In this document: positions 8,899 through 16,395 of the stretch, piece by piece
Layout of the letters: each line of letters begins with the position of its first letter
Numbering within the stretch: the stretch's first letter is position 1
From: an uncultured Oscillospiraceae bacterium
GTDB lineage: Bacteria; Bacillota; Clostridia; Oscillospirales; Ruminococcaceae
Length of the DNA stretch: 64,000 bases
Assembly (NCBI GenBank): GCA_900548355.1
Contig: URKR01000009.1
Span: 13,966 to 77,965, forward strand
Direction of reading: 5' to 3'
Notes under the pieces: model-generated
What the model was told of the DNA's origin: nothing
The model's input: the letters and a program-made list of their open reading frames with translations, nothing else
Database searches by the model: none
Program-made: the position numbers and the translations under genes

Positions 8899-8950
8899 GG
8901 GATGTTTGCAGGCCGGCTTGCGGCGGCCTTGTGATTCTCTTTTGAATTTC

Positions 8951-10174
8951 TTACGATTTTCTTGCAGCGGGGGCGGGGAGATTCAGCGGCAGCCGCACGG
9001 TAAAGGTGATGTGATCGTCGGCGCTGGCGGCTGTGATGGCCCCGCCGTGCAGCTCGACAATCTGCTTCGCAATCGCGAGCCCCAGCCCGGCCCCGCCGGT
9101 GCGGGAGGCGCGGGATTCATCCAGGCGATAGAACTGCTCAAAGATGCGGGCGAGCTTTTCGGGCGGGATGGTGCGGCCGGCGTTTTCAACGGTCAGCACC
9201 GCGGTGTCCCCCTCGGCCGCGGCCGTGATCGTCACCTCGGTGCCGGGGGTGCTGTAGTGGCAGGCGTTGCGCAGCAGGTTATCCAGCACACGGGCCAGCT
9301 TGTCAGGGTCGCAAGCGCAGGGGAGCTTGGGCGGCAGGTCGGCGCGGCAGGTCAGGTTCTGCTCGGCCAGCATCGGGCCGAACTCGCTGACGACCTGCTC
9401 GATCATCCGGGTTAGATCGGTCGGCCGGCGGTCAAGCTCCATGTGGGAGAGGTTGAACCGGGTGATCTCGAAAAATTCGTTGATGAGATCCTCAAGCCGC
9501 TCGGCCTTGTCCAGCGCGATGCCGGTGTAGCGCGCCCGCATCGCGGGGGAAAGCTCGGGCTCATCCCGCAAAAGGGTCAAATAGCCGATCACGCTGGTCA
9601 GCGGCGTTTTCAGGTCATGCGCGAGGTAGACGATCAGGTCGTTTTTGCGCTGCTCGGCTTCGCGGGCGATCGCGGCGTTCTGCTGCACCTGCTGGCGGGC
9701 CAGCCGCAGCTCGGCTTCGGCCGGGGCCAGCACATTCGGCAGCTTGGGCGGCGGGGCATCGGGGTTTATCAGGCTGCCGGCGGCCTGCACCACCTTGGTC
9801 AGATCGCGCTGGTAGAGCCGGAAAAACGCCCAGGTCACCCACAGCCAGCCCCCGACGATCAGCAGAATCACAAAGAGCAGCGCGGCGTCCCGGATGAAGC
9901 TGAACAGATTGTACAGCGGTGTGATGACGAGCGGCGTCCAGAAATCATAATGATAGTAGGTAATCTGCTCCCTCAGCCAGCTGTAAATCGAGTAGCCGAG
10001 CATGAAGACCAGAAAGGTCGCCAGCGGCACCCCGATCAGGCAGAGCAGGTACAGCCCCACCATCCCGAGCGCGTTGCGGCCGTAGAGCGGCCCGCTGCGG
10101 TTCTGCTGCACCTTCAAAACCCGGCGCCGCAGCCGGTCGGGCGCGGCGCGCAGCGTTTGCAATAGCTTATTCAA
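8951..10174 (-). CDS. vanS: VanS-type sensor histidine kinase
   Basis: Membrane sensor kinase paired with VanR. Two transmembrane helices (GMVGLYLLCLIGVPLATF and ALLFVILLIVGGWLWVTW) flank a short extracytoplasmic loop. The dimerisation/phospho-acceptor box is LAHDLKTPLTS, the N box NLLRNACHY and the G box GGAGLGLAIAK. The frame is open further upstream but overlaps vanR there. The best start is TTG 10174, which overlaps the vanR stop with a G-rich site GGGGGGTGGG upstream, giving about 407 residues; TTG 10162 is also possible. The vanRS pair would switch on vanG-vanXY-vanT in response to glycopeptides. The assignment to VanS rests on context plus family. Confidence 0.88.
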   Translation of the reverse strand: MNKLLQTLRAAPDRLRRRVLKVQQNRSGPLYGRNALGMVGLYLLCLIGVPLATFLVFMLGYSIYSWLREQITYYHYDFWTPLVITPLYNLFSFIRDAALLFVILLIVGGWLWVTWAFFRLYQRDLTKVVQAAGSLINPDAPPPKLPNVLAPAEAELRLARQQVQQNAAIAREAEQRKNDLIVYLAHDLKTPLTSVIGYLTLLRDEPELSPAMRARYTGIALDKAERLEDLINEFFEITRFNLSHMELDRRPTDLTRMIEQVVSEFGPMLAEQNLTCRADLPPKLPCACDPDKLARVLDNLLRNACHYSTPGTEVTITAAAEGDTAVLTVENAGRTIPPEKLARIFEQFYRLDESRASRTGGAGLGLAIAKQIVELHGGAITAASADDHITFTVRLPLNLPAPAARKS

Positions 10175-10859
10175 TGGTGTAGCCCACCCCCCAGACCGTC
10201 TTGATAAATTTGGGTTTGCGGCTCGGTTCGTGCATCTTTTCTCGCAGCCGGGCAATGTGAGACATGACCGTGTTGTTGGAATCGATGAACTTTTCGCCCC
10301 AGACCGCCTCAAACAGCTCCTCGCTCGAGACTACCTGCCCCTGCCGCTCGCACAGATACCAGAGGATTGAAAATTCCAGTGGCGTCAGGGCCAGTTCCTC
10401 GCCGTAGAGCGTGCATTTGTGGTTGGCTTTCGAGATAACCAGCCCGCGGATATCGTGCTCGGCGGGTTTTGGCTCGGGCGCGCCGGCCTGGTTGTAGCGG
10501 GTATAGCGCCGCAGCTGGGTTTTGACCCGGGCGATCAGCTCAAGCGGGTTGAAGGGCTTGGTGATGTAATCGTCCGCGCCGAGGGTCAGGCCCATGATTT
10601 TGTCCATATCCTCGACCCGGGCGGTCAGCATGATGATCGGGAACAGGTGGTTCTGCCGGATTTTCTGGCAGAGCGCAAAGCCGTCCATATCCGGCAGCAT
10701 GACGTCAAGAATCGCGAGATCCAGCGGGCGGCTCTCGACGCAGGCGAGCGCGTCGCAGGCATTATAAAACTTGTGCACCGTGAACCCCTCGTTTTGCAGG
10801 CAGACCTCGACAAGGTCTGCGATGGCGGTTTCGTCGTCCACAATCAGGATATCAGCCAC
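10167..10859 (-). CDS. vanR: VanR-type OmpR/PhoB response regulator
   Basis: 230-residue regulator. The receiver domain has the acidic pocket ILIVDDE, the phospho-Asp in AILDVMLPDMDG, the Thr in MLTAR and the Lys in YITKPFNP; a C-terminal winged helix (LTPLEFSILWYLC) follows. The start is GTG 10859, because AAGGAGG lies 8 nt upstream of it and inside the longer frame that begins at 10880. It is the first gene of vanRS, with an extended -10 promoter at 10895-10923. It presumably also activates the resistance genes; I could not identify a VanR box. Confidence 0.92.
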   Translation of the reverse strand: MADILIVDDETAIADLVEVCLQNEGFTVHKFYNACDALACVESRPLDLAILDVMLPDMDGFALCQKIRQNHLFPIIMLTARVEDMDKIMGLTLGADDYITKPFNPLELIARVKTQLRRYTRYNQAGAPEPKPAEHDIRGLVISKANHKCTLYGEELALTPLEFSILWYLCERQGQVVSSEELFEAVWGEKFIDSNNTVMSHIARLREKMHEPSRKPKFIKTVWGVGYTIE

Positions 10860-10894
10860 AGATTCGGCCTCCTTCAGCAAGAATCAGCGCTTTG

Positions 10895-10923
10895 ATTATA
10901 GCACGGAAACAGCGTGTATACAA
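10895..10923 (-). promoter_or_regulatory. vanRS promoter
   Basis: The extended -10 TGCTATAAT has its hexamer at 10900-10895; a weak -35, TTGTAT (10923-10918), lies 17 bp upstream. The extended -10 should compensate for the poor -35. The leader is about 30 nt. Confidence 0.6.
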
Positions 10924-11062
10924 ATCAAAACGCATCGTAACATTACACCGATTTTACGGCGCTTCTATTGAAATCAGCCAACCAATGTTATATGGTAAAA
11001 GTGTGGATTGCAATTCCGCGTTGCCCGATAAGGCAATATCACACAGTTTTATGAGGATACGG

Positions 11063-11079
11063 CCCATACCCGGTATGGG
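11063..11079 (+). promoter_or_regulatory. Palindrome overlapping the ribosome site of the zinc-ribbon gene
   Basis: CCCATACC (11063-11070) and GGTATGGG (11072-11079) form an almost perfect dyad running into the GGGGGGAG ribosome site before ATG 11091. It could be an operator, or a hairpin hiding the ribosome site. Confidence 0.45.
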
Positions 11080-11090
11080 GGGAGACGCTT

Positions 11091-11438
11091 ATGCAGAATA
11101 TCTTAATGGGCAAACTCGGGATGGAACTACTGGTGTACGCTGTCTCCACGATGTGTATGGCGCTTGATACTCCTTATAAGCGACGGTCTCGGTTATCCTG
11201 CGTTTTTTGGCGGATACTTACCGCTTTTATGCTGGCGGATGTCGCATTAACCATCGCTTTTCGACTGGGGCCGCCCAATAGTATAGGGGTGCTGGTGATT
11301 ATGGCGTTTGGCTGTTTGCTGTATACCCCTGTGTTTAGCACGGTATCGCTGTGTCCCAAGTGTGGATGTCGACTGTTTTGGCGGCCGCTCATCAGAAATA
11401 CTTGTCCGCATTGTAATCAGAATTTGTTTCAGAAATAA
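11091..11438 (+). CDS. Small membrane protein with C-terminal zinc ribbon
   Basis: 115 residues. Two hydrophobic helices at about 38-55 and 64-82 precede a C-terminal CPKCG...CPHC zinc ribbon (residues ~86-110), with a basic patch KRRSR before the first helix. I do not recognise the family. It is supported as a real gene by GGGGGGAG 7 nt before ATG 11091, a possible promoter TTGAAA/TATGGT at 10968-10996 and a terminator right after the stop. It is AT-richer than its neighbours and divergent from vanR, so it may have arrived separately. No function assigned. Confidence 0.7.
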   Translation: MQNILMGKLGMELLVYAVSTMCMALDTPYKRRSRLSCVFWRILTAFMLADVALTIAFRLGPPNSIGVLVIMAFGCLLYTPVFSTVSLCPKCGCRLFWRPLIRNTCPHCNQNLFQK

Positions 11439-11442
11439 CTAA

Positions 11443-11483
11443 AAAGCGCCGCCCTGCAGAACGATTCTGCGGGACGGCGCTTT
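11443..11483. terminator. Bidirectional terminator
   Basis: AAAGCGCC (11443-11450) pairs with GGCGCTTT (11476-11483), with an inner CCCTGCAGAA/TTCTGCGGG stem. It serves the zinc-ribbon gene on the + strand and the xanthine dehydrogenase operon on the - strand, where TTTTTAG follows. Confidence 0.85.
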
Positions 11484-11498
11484 CAAGTCCAGGAAAAA

Positions 11499-13805
11499 TC
11501 AGGCTTCGTCGGGTTTGCCCATCGCGATCTGCTCGGGGGTGATCGGCAGTTCGCGGTGCCAGACGCCGGTGGCGCGGTAGATCGCGTGGGCCAGCGCCGG
11601 GGCCGGCGTGTTGATGACAATCTCGCCGATTGATTTGGCCCCGAACGGGCCGGTCGGCTCATAGCTGTGCTCAAACTCGACCTGCAAATGGCCCATGTCG
11701 AGCCGGGTCGGGACCTTGTATTGCAGGAAGTTGCGCTCGATCGGCATACCGGCGGCGTCGTACTGCACATTCTCCATCAGGGTGTGGCCGATGCCCTGCA
11801 CAATGCCGCCCTCGGTCTGGATGCGGGCGAGCGCCGGGTTGATCGGGATGCCGCAGTCAACGACGGCCTTGTAATCGAGCACCGTGACAAGGCCGGTCTC
11901 GCGGTCCAGCTCGATTTCGACCATGCCGACCATGAAGGGCGGCGGCGAGACCGGGCTCGATTTGCTGACCGTGACCTCGGCGGCTTCGTTGCTGAACACC
12001 TGGGTCTTGTAGCCGACTTCGGAAAGGCTGACGGCCTGCCCGGTGGCCGGGCGGCGCACGCCGTCGCCGGTGAACTCGAGTTCTTCGGCCGGGCAATTTA
12101 GCAAACCGGCCGCGATCGAAAGGATTTTGGTTTTGAGCTGGGCGCAGGCTTCCTCGACCGCTTTGCCGGTGATGTAGGTGGTGGAGGAGGCGTAGGAGCC
12201 CGAATCATAGGGTGAAATATCGGTGTCCGAACCAAAGACCGCGATGTTCTCGACCGGGCAGTCGAGGCACTCGGCCGCCATCTGGGCCAGAATCGTATCG
12301 CAGCCGGTGCCCATATCGGCCGCGCCGATAATCAGGTTGTAGGTGCCGTCCTCGCTGAGCTTGATCGTAGCCGAGCCGACATCGACGCTCGAAATCGCCG
12401 AGCCCTGCATCGCCATCGCGACGCCGGCGGCCCGGACTTTGCCGTCCGGCATAACCCGCACCGGGTATTTTTCCTCCCAGTGGAAGAGCCGGCGGCAGTG
12501 TTCCATGCAGCGGTCGAGCGCGCAGGCGTTCGCAATCTCGTTGTAGTAGGCCGGCATCTGCATCCCTTCGCGCACCATGTTGCGGTCGCGCAGCACGGTC
12601 GGATCGATGCCGAGCCGCTCAGCCAGCTCGTTGACGGCGGATTCGACTGCAAAGATACCCTGGGTGGCCCCGTAGCCGCGGTAGGCCCCGGCGGCCTGGT
12701 GGTTCGTATAGACAACGTCGTAGGCGAAGCGGTAGGCTTCGAGCCCGCCGGTGTAGAGCGGGATCGATTTATGCCCCGAAAGCCCGACCGTCGTCGGCCC
12801 GTGCTCGCCGTAGGCCCCGGTGTTCGAAAGCGTATAGAGGTCGATGCCGCGGATGTGGCCGTTCTTGTCGGCGCCCAGCCGCACACGGATCTCCATCTCG
12901 TGCCGCGGGCTGCCGGCAATCTGGGCTTCCTCCCGGGTATAGATCAGTTTGGCCGGGCGGCCGGTCTGCATCGTGACAAAGGCGGGGTAGACTTCGCAGA
13001 CGGCGGTCTGCTTGGCGCCGAAGCCGCCGCCGATCCGCGGTTTCTCCACCCGGATGCGGCTCATCGGGATGCCGAGCGCGCGGGAGAGAATCCGCCGGCA
13101 GTGGAAAACAATCTGGGTCGAGGAGATCACGTGCAGCCGGCCGTAGCGGTCAAGCTCGGTGTAGGTGCGGAAGGTCTCCATCATCGCCTGGTTGAAGGCT
13201 TTGGTGTGGTAGGTACGGTCGATGACGATGTCGCAGTCTGCGAGTACGGCGTCGATGTCGCCGCTGTGGCTCTCGTCGCTCGCGACAAGGTTGCGGCGGT
13301 TGTCGCCGCCGACCGGGCAGGTGGGCACCCAGTTTTCCTCCGGGTGGACAAGGACGGGGTTATCCTTCGCGGTGCGGAAATCGAGCACGGGTTCGAGGAT
13401 TTCATACTCGACCTTGACGAGCTTCATCGCCCGCAGGGCGGCTTTCTCGTCCTCGGCCGCGATGATCGCGACGGCGTCGCCCGCAAACCGGACGTGCCGG
13501 TCAAGGATCAGCCGGTCATAAGGCGAGGGTTCGGGGTAGGTCTGGCCCGCGATCGTGAACCGGTTTTGGGGCACATCCTGCCAGGTGTAGACGGCCACAA
13601 CGCCGGGAACTTTTAATGCCAAATCGGTGCGGATGGATTTGACCATCGCGTTCGGATGGGGCGAGCGCAGGATCTTGACGACGAGTGCGTCCCGCGGCGT
13701 GATGTCATCGACATACGCCGGTTTGCCGAGCAAAAGCTGCATCGAGTCCTTCTTGCGGACGGATTTGTGGATGGCCTTGTAGGCCGGACGATTCTCACTG
13801 GGCAT
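11499..13805 (-). CDS. xdhA: Xanthine dehydrogenase-like molybdopterin-binding subunit
   Basis: 768-residue large subunit of a molybdenum hydroxylase (xanthine oxidase family), which hydroxylates purines or other N-heterocycles/aldehydes at a Mo-pterin centre. The N-terminal a/b hammerhead domain starts at about GKPAYVDDI. Pterin-binding motifs are GGGFGAKQ (~250) and GAYRGYGATQ (~365). The catalytic glutamate is in FGAKSIGE near the C-terminus. The start is ATG 13805 with AGGAGG upstream, overlapping the iron-sulphur gene by 11 bp; the frame is open further upstream only by chance. It is last in a three-gene operon. A purine substrate is inferred from the NCS2 permease of the same locus. Confidence 0.92.
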   Translation of the reverse strand: MPSENRPAYKAIHKSVRKKDSMQLLLGKPAYVDDITPRDALVVKILRSPHPNAMVKSIRTDLALKVPGVVAVYTWQDVPQNRFTIAGQTYPEPSPYDRLILDRHVRFAGDAVAIIAAEDEKAALRAMKLVKVEYEILEPVLDFRTAKDNPVLVHPEENWVPTCPVGGDNRRNLVASDESHSGDIDAVLADCDIVIDRTYHTKAFNQAMMETFRTYTELDRYGRLHVISSTQIVFHCRRILSRALGIPMSRIRVEKPRIGGGFGAKQTAVCEVYPAFVTMQTGRPAKLIYTREEAQIAGSPRHEMEIRVRLGADKNGHIRGIDLYTLSNTGAYGEHGPTTVGLSGHKSIPLYTGGLEAYRFAYDVVYTNHQAAGAYRGYGATQGIFAVESAVNELAERLGIDPTVLRDRNMVREGMQMPAYYNEIANACALDRCMEHCRRLFHWEEKYPVRVMPDGKVRAAGVAMAMQGSAISSVDVGSATIKLSEDGTYNLIIGAADMGTGCDTILAQMAAECLDCPVENIAVFGSDTDISPYDSGSYASSTTYITGKAVEEACAQLKTKILSIAAGLLNCPAEELEFTGDGVRRPATGQAVSLSEVGYKTQVFSNEAAEVTVSKSSPVSPPPFMVGMVEIELDRETGLVTVLDYKAVVDCGIPINPALARIQTEGGIVQGIGHTLMENVQYDAAGMPIERNFLQYKVPTRLDMGHLQVEFEHSYEPTGPFGAKSIGEIVINTPAPALAHAIYRATGVWHRELPITPEQIAMGKPDEA

Positions 13806-14265
13806 GGCGGCCTCCTTTGCGGCTGTCCAAAAAGGCGCGGATGCCACGCAGCTGCCCCTCATAGCCGGAGCAGCGACAGAGGTTGCCGGCCAGAAAGGCG
13901 CGGATCTCATCGTCGGTCGGGTCGGGAATTTCGCGCAGCAGCGCGACGGTGTTCATCACAAAGCCGGGGTTGCAGAAGCCGCACTGGTCGGCCCCCTGGT
14001 CGGCGATAAAGCCGACGAACTCGGCCGCTTCCTCCTGCAAACCTTCGAGGGTCTGCACAGTATGCCCGTCGGCCCGCGCGGCGAGCATCGCGCAGGAGAG
14101 CACCGGTTTGCCGTCCAGCAGCACGGTGCACAGCCCGCAGTTGGCGGTTTCACACCCGCGCTTGACGCTGGCGCAGCCGTGGGCGCGGACAAAATCGAGC
14201 AGCAGCAGGTCGGGCGCGACTTCGTCGGTCACGCGCCGGCCGTTCAAGGTCAAGGTTATCTGCAT
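13795..14265 (-). CDS. xdhC: 2Fe-2S subunit of molybdenum hydroxylase
   Basis: 156-residue iron-sulphur subunit carrying two [2Fe-2S] clusters, which passes electrons from the Mo centre to FAD. The plant-ferredoxin-type cluster motif is CETANCGLC with a following SC. The C-terminal all-helical cluster motif is CGFCNPG with NLCRCSGY. Length is normal for a stand-alone subunit. It overlaps the FAD subunit gene by 10 bp upstream and the Mo subunit gene by 11 bp downstream, so the three are probably coupled. The gene name follows the XdhABC small-subunit convention and is not the XdhC maturation factor. Confidence 0.92.
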   Translation of the reverse strand: MQITLTLNGRRVTDEVAPDLLLLDFVRAHGCASVKRGCETANCGLCTVLLDGKPVLSCAMLAARADGHTVQTLEGLQEEAAEFVGFIADQGADQCGFCNPGFVMNTVALLREIPDPTDDEIRAFLAGNLCRCSGYEGQLRGIRAFLDSRKGGRHAQ

Positions 14266-15059
14266 AGCGGGTCGCCCTCCAGTTCCAGCGCGCAGCGCCG
14301 GGTCAAAACTTCCACAAGATGGGTGCGGTATTCGGCCGAACCCCGCGCGTTCGCGCCGGTCGGCACGTTTTTGGCCGCATAAGCGGCGAAGGCCGCGGCG
14401 CTTTCCGGCGTGATGCCGTCTGCCAACAGGCCGTTTTCATCGCGCAGCAGCACGGCCTTGCCCGGCCGCGCGCCGACGGCCAGGCGGTACTCGCCATCCA
14501 GCCTTGCCAGCGCGCAGTTCAGCACCGGCAGGTCGGTGCGCTGGATGCGCATGGCTTTGTAGGCAAAAGCCGCGTCGCGGTATTTCGGCACCGTGACCGA
14601 GACGAGCAGATCGCGGTCATAGGGCATCACGGCAAAGGTTTCGATCGGCAGCGTACCGGCTTTGTACAGATTCACCCGCGCGTCGGCCGCGAGCAGCAGG
14701 GTCAACACATCGGAAAAGCCGAACCGCCCCCACACGCTGCCGCCGACCGTCGCCATATTGCGAAACTGCACGCCGACAATATCCTGCACGGCCTTGGCCG
14801 CGGCGTTTTGGGTGTAGGCGGCAAGGCCCGGGTGCTGTTCGAGCATCCGCAGCGTCGCCATCGCGCCGAGGGTGAAGCCGGTTTCGTCCTCCTCAATCGT
14901 ATCGAGGCCGAGTTCGCAGAGGTCGATCGCTGTGCCGACCGTGTTCGAGGCCATTTTCAGCCAGAGCATCCCCCCCAGCACCCGCGCATTGCGCTTCTGG
15001 TTGAGCGTATAGGCTTCCTCCAGGCTCTTCGCCCGGACATATGTTTGGATGTTCAACAT
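14256..15059 (-). CDS. xdhB: FAD-binding subunit of molybdenum hydroxylase
   Basis: 267-residue FAD subunit (CO dehydrogenase flavoprotein-like). FAD-contact motifs are ARVLGGMLWL near residue 30 and RNMATVGGSVWGR near 105. A C-terminal CODH-flavoprotein domain follows. The chosen start is ATG 15059 (MLNIQTYVR); the open frame upstream contains no family residues. It is the promoter-proximal gene of the operon, and its divergent promoter is shared with the MolABC-like importer. The protein is slightly short for the family but complete. Confidence 0.88.
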   Translation of the reverse strand: MLNIQTYVRAKSLEEAYTLNQKRNARVLGGMLWLKMASNTVGTAIDLCELGLDTIEEDETGFTLGAMATLRMLEQHPGLAAYTQNAAAKAVQDIVGVQFRNMATVGGSVWGRFGFSDVLTLLLAADARVNLYKAGTLPIETFAVMPYDRDLLVSVTVPKYRDAAFAYKAMRIQRTDLPVLNCALARLDGEYRLAVGARPGKAVLLRDENGLLADGITPESAAAFAAYAAKNVPTGANARGSAEYRTHLVEVLTRRCALELEGDPLCR

Positions 15060-15132
15060 GGGCAAACCGTCCTCAAAAATTGCGTCCGGCGCAGGCTGGC
15101 CGCGCTGGAACGTCAGAATCCAATATATCATC

Positions 15133-15161
15133 ATTATACCAATCTCGCTTGCTTTTGGGAA
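15133..15161 (-). promoter_or_regulatory. Promoter of the xdhBCA operon
   Basis: On the - strand an extended -10, TGGTATAAT (hexamer 15138-15133), has TTCCCA (15161-15156) 17 bp upstream. The -10 lies inside the 11-bp inverted repeat ATTATACCAAT/ATTGGTATAAT that it shares with the opposite promoter. Confidence 0.6.
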
Positions 15162-15177
15162 GGGAAATTGGTATAAT
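15149..15177 (+). promoter_or_regulatory. Promoter of the MolABC-like importer operon
   Basis: TTGCTT (15149-15154) and extended -10 TGGTATAAT (hexamer 15172-15177) are spaced 17 bp apart. The start point, near 15184, falls inside the dyad at 15180-15203, so a protein bound there would block initiation. Confidence 0.7.
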
Positions 15178-15179
15178 CT

Positions 15180-15203
15180 CGTTGTAGTTTCTTGACTACA
15201 ACG
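15180..15203. promoter_or_regulatory. Candidate ModE-type operator
   Basis: CGTTGTAGT (15180-15188) and ACTACAACG (15195-15203) form a perfect 9-bp dyad with a 6-bp spacer. The layout and the outer CGTT...AACG resemble the E. coli ModE site. It covers the start point of the importer operon, which encodes a ModE-like protein. The regulator-site pairing is inference. Confidence 0.6.
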
Positions 15204-15252
15204 AAGCTGGAAAGAATGAACCCGACAAAATTGGTAAAAGGAGAAATGAGAA

Positions 15253-16395
15253 GTGAAACTGAAACGATTGACCGCCCTGCTCGTCGCCGCGGCGTTATCT
15301 CTGTCCCTGTCGCTGGCCGGATGCGGCGGTGACAGCGCATCTGCCGGCGAAAGCGCGCCTGCCCCCACCGAACCGGCCGCTACCCAGACGCCGGAAGCTG
15401 CCGAAGGGAGCGACCAGGCTGTCATCCTGGATGAAAACGGGGAAGTCTACGCCGAACTGGAAGCCACCGATGCGGCCACGGAATACCCTGTCACCCTGAC
15501 CGACCAGGCCGGGCGCGAAGTCACGATTGAATCGCAACCCGAAACCCTTGTCAGCGGGTACTACATTTCGACCAGTCTGCTCATCGCGCTCGGGCTTGAG
15601 GATAACCTTGTCGGCATTGAGGCCAAGGCCGATACCCGCCCGATCTATGCGCTGAGCGCGCCGCAGCTGCTGGAACTGCCAAGCGTCGGCACCGCCAAGG
15701 AGTTTGACCTTGAGGGCTGCGCGGCCCTTGCGCCCGACCTTGTAATTCTGCCCCTCAAACTGCAGGATGCGGCCGAAAGCCTGGCCGAGCTCGGCATCAC
15801 GGCGCTCGTCGTCAACCCGGAGGACCAGGCCCTGCTCGAAGAAGCGATCACCCTGATCGGCAAGGCGACCAACACGGGCGTGCGCGCCAGCGAGCTGCTC
15901 GACTTCACCTACACGCAGGAAGCCCGCCTGACCGAGACTCTCGCCGATGCCGAGCGGCCTTCGGTCTACCTTGCCGGCAACTCGGACTTCCTCTCAACAG
16001 CCGGCGACGCGATGTACCAGAGCGACATGATCCGCATGGCCGGCGGCGTCAACGCGGCGGCCGAGCTGACCGATACCTACTGGGCGCAGGTCAGCTATGA
16101 GCAGGTGCTCGCCTGGGACCCCGATTATATCATCCTTGCCTCCGATGCCTCCTACACGGTGGACGATGTGCTGGCCGACCCGAACCTGGCCGGCTGCGCG
16201 GCGGTGGAAAACGGCAACGTTTACCAGATCCCCGGCGACGCCGAAGCCTGGGACAGTCCGGTGCCGAGCGGCATTTTGGGTGCGGTCTGGCTTTCGAGCG
16301 TGCTGCACCCCGACCTTTGCAGCGAAGCGGACAGTATCGCGGTGATGAATGAATTCTATGAAACCTTCTACGGCTTCACCTATCGTGAAAACTAA
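15253..16395 (+). CDS. MolA-like molybdate/tungstate ABC importer lipoprotein
   Basis: 380-residue substrate-binding lipoprotein with a class III (TroA/FecB/BtuF-like) fold. The signal peptide ends in the lipobox SLAGC, and an acidic Ser/Ala/Pro-rich linker (to ~75) precedes the binding domain (TDQAGREVTI to the C-terminus). By family alone it could bind iron-siderophore, cobalamin or oxyanion. The next genes include a ModE-like regulator and a molybdopterin cytidylyltransferase, and the divergent operon is a Mo enzyme, so a MolA-type molybdate/tungstate role is favoured. The start is GTG 15253 with AAAGGAG 9 nt upstream. Confidence 0.85.
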   Translation: MKLKRLTALLVAAALSLSLSLAGCGGDSASAGESAPAPTEPAATQTPEAAEGSDQAVILDENGEVYAELEATDAATEYPVTLTDQAGREVTIESQPETLVSGYYISTSLLIALGLEDNLVGIEAKADTRPIYALSAPQLLELPSVGTAKEFDLEGCAALAPDLVILPLKLQDAAESLAELGITALVVNPEDQALLEEAITLIGKATNTGVRASELLDFTYTQEARLTETLADAERPSVYLAGNSDFLSTAGDAMYQSDMIRMAGGVNAAAELTDTYWAQVSYEQVLAWDPDYIILASDASYTVDDVLADPNLAGCAAVENGNVYQIPGDAEAWDSPVPSGILGAVWLSSVLHPDLCSEADSIAVMNEFYETFYGFTYREN

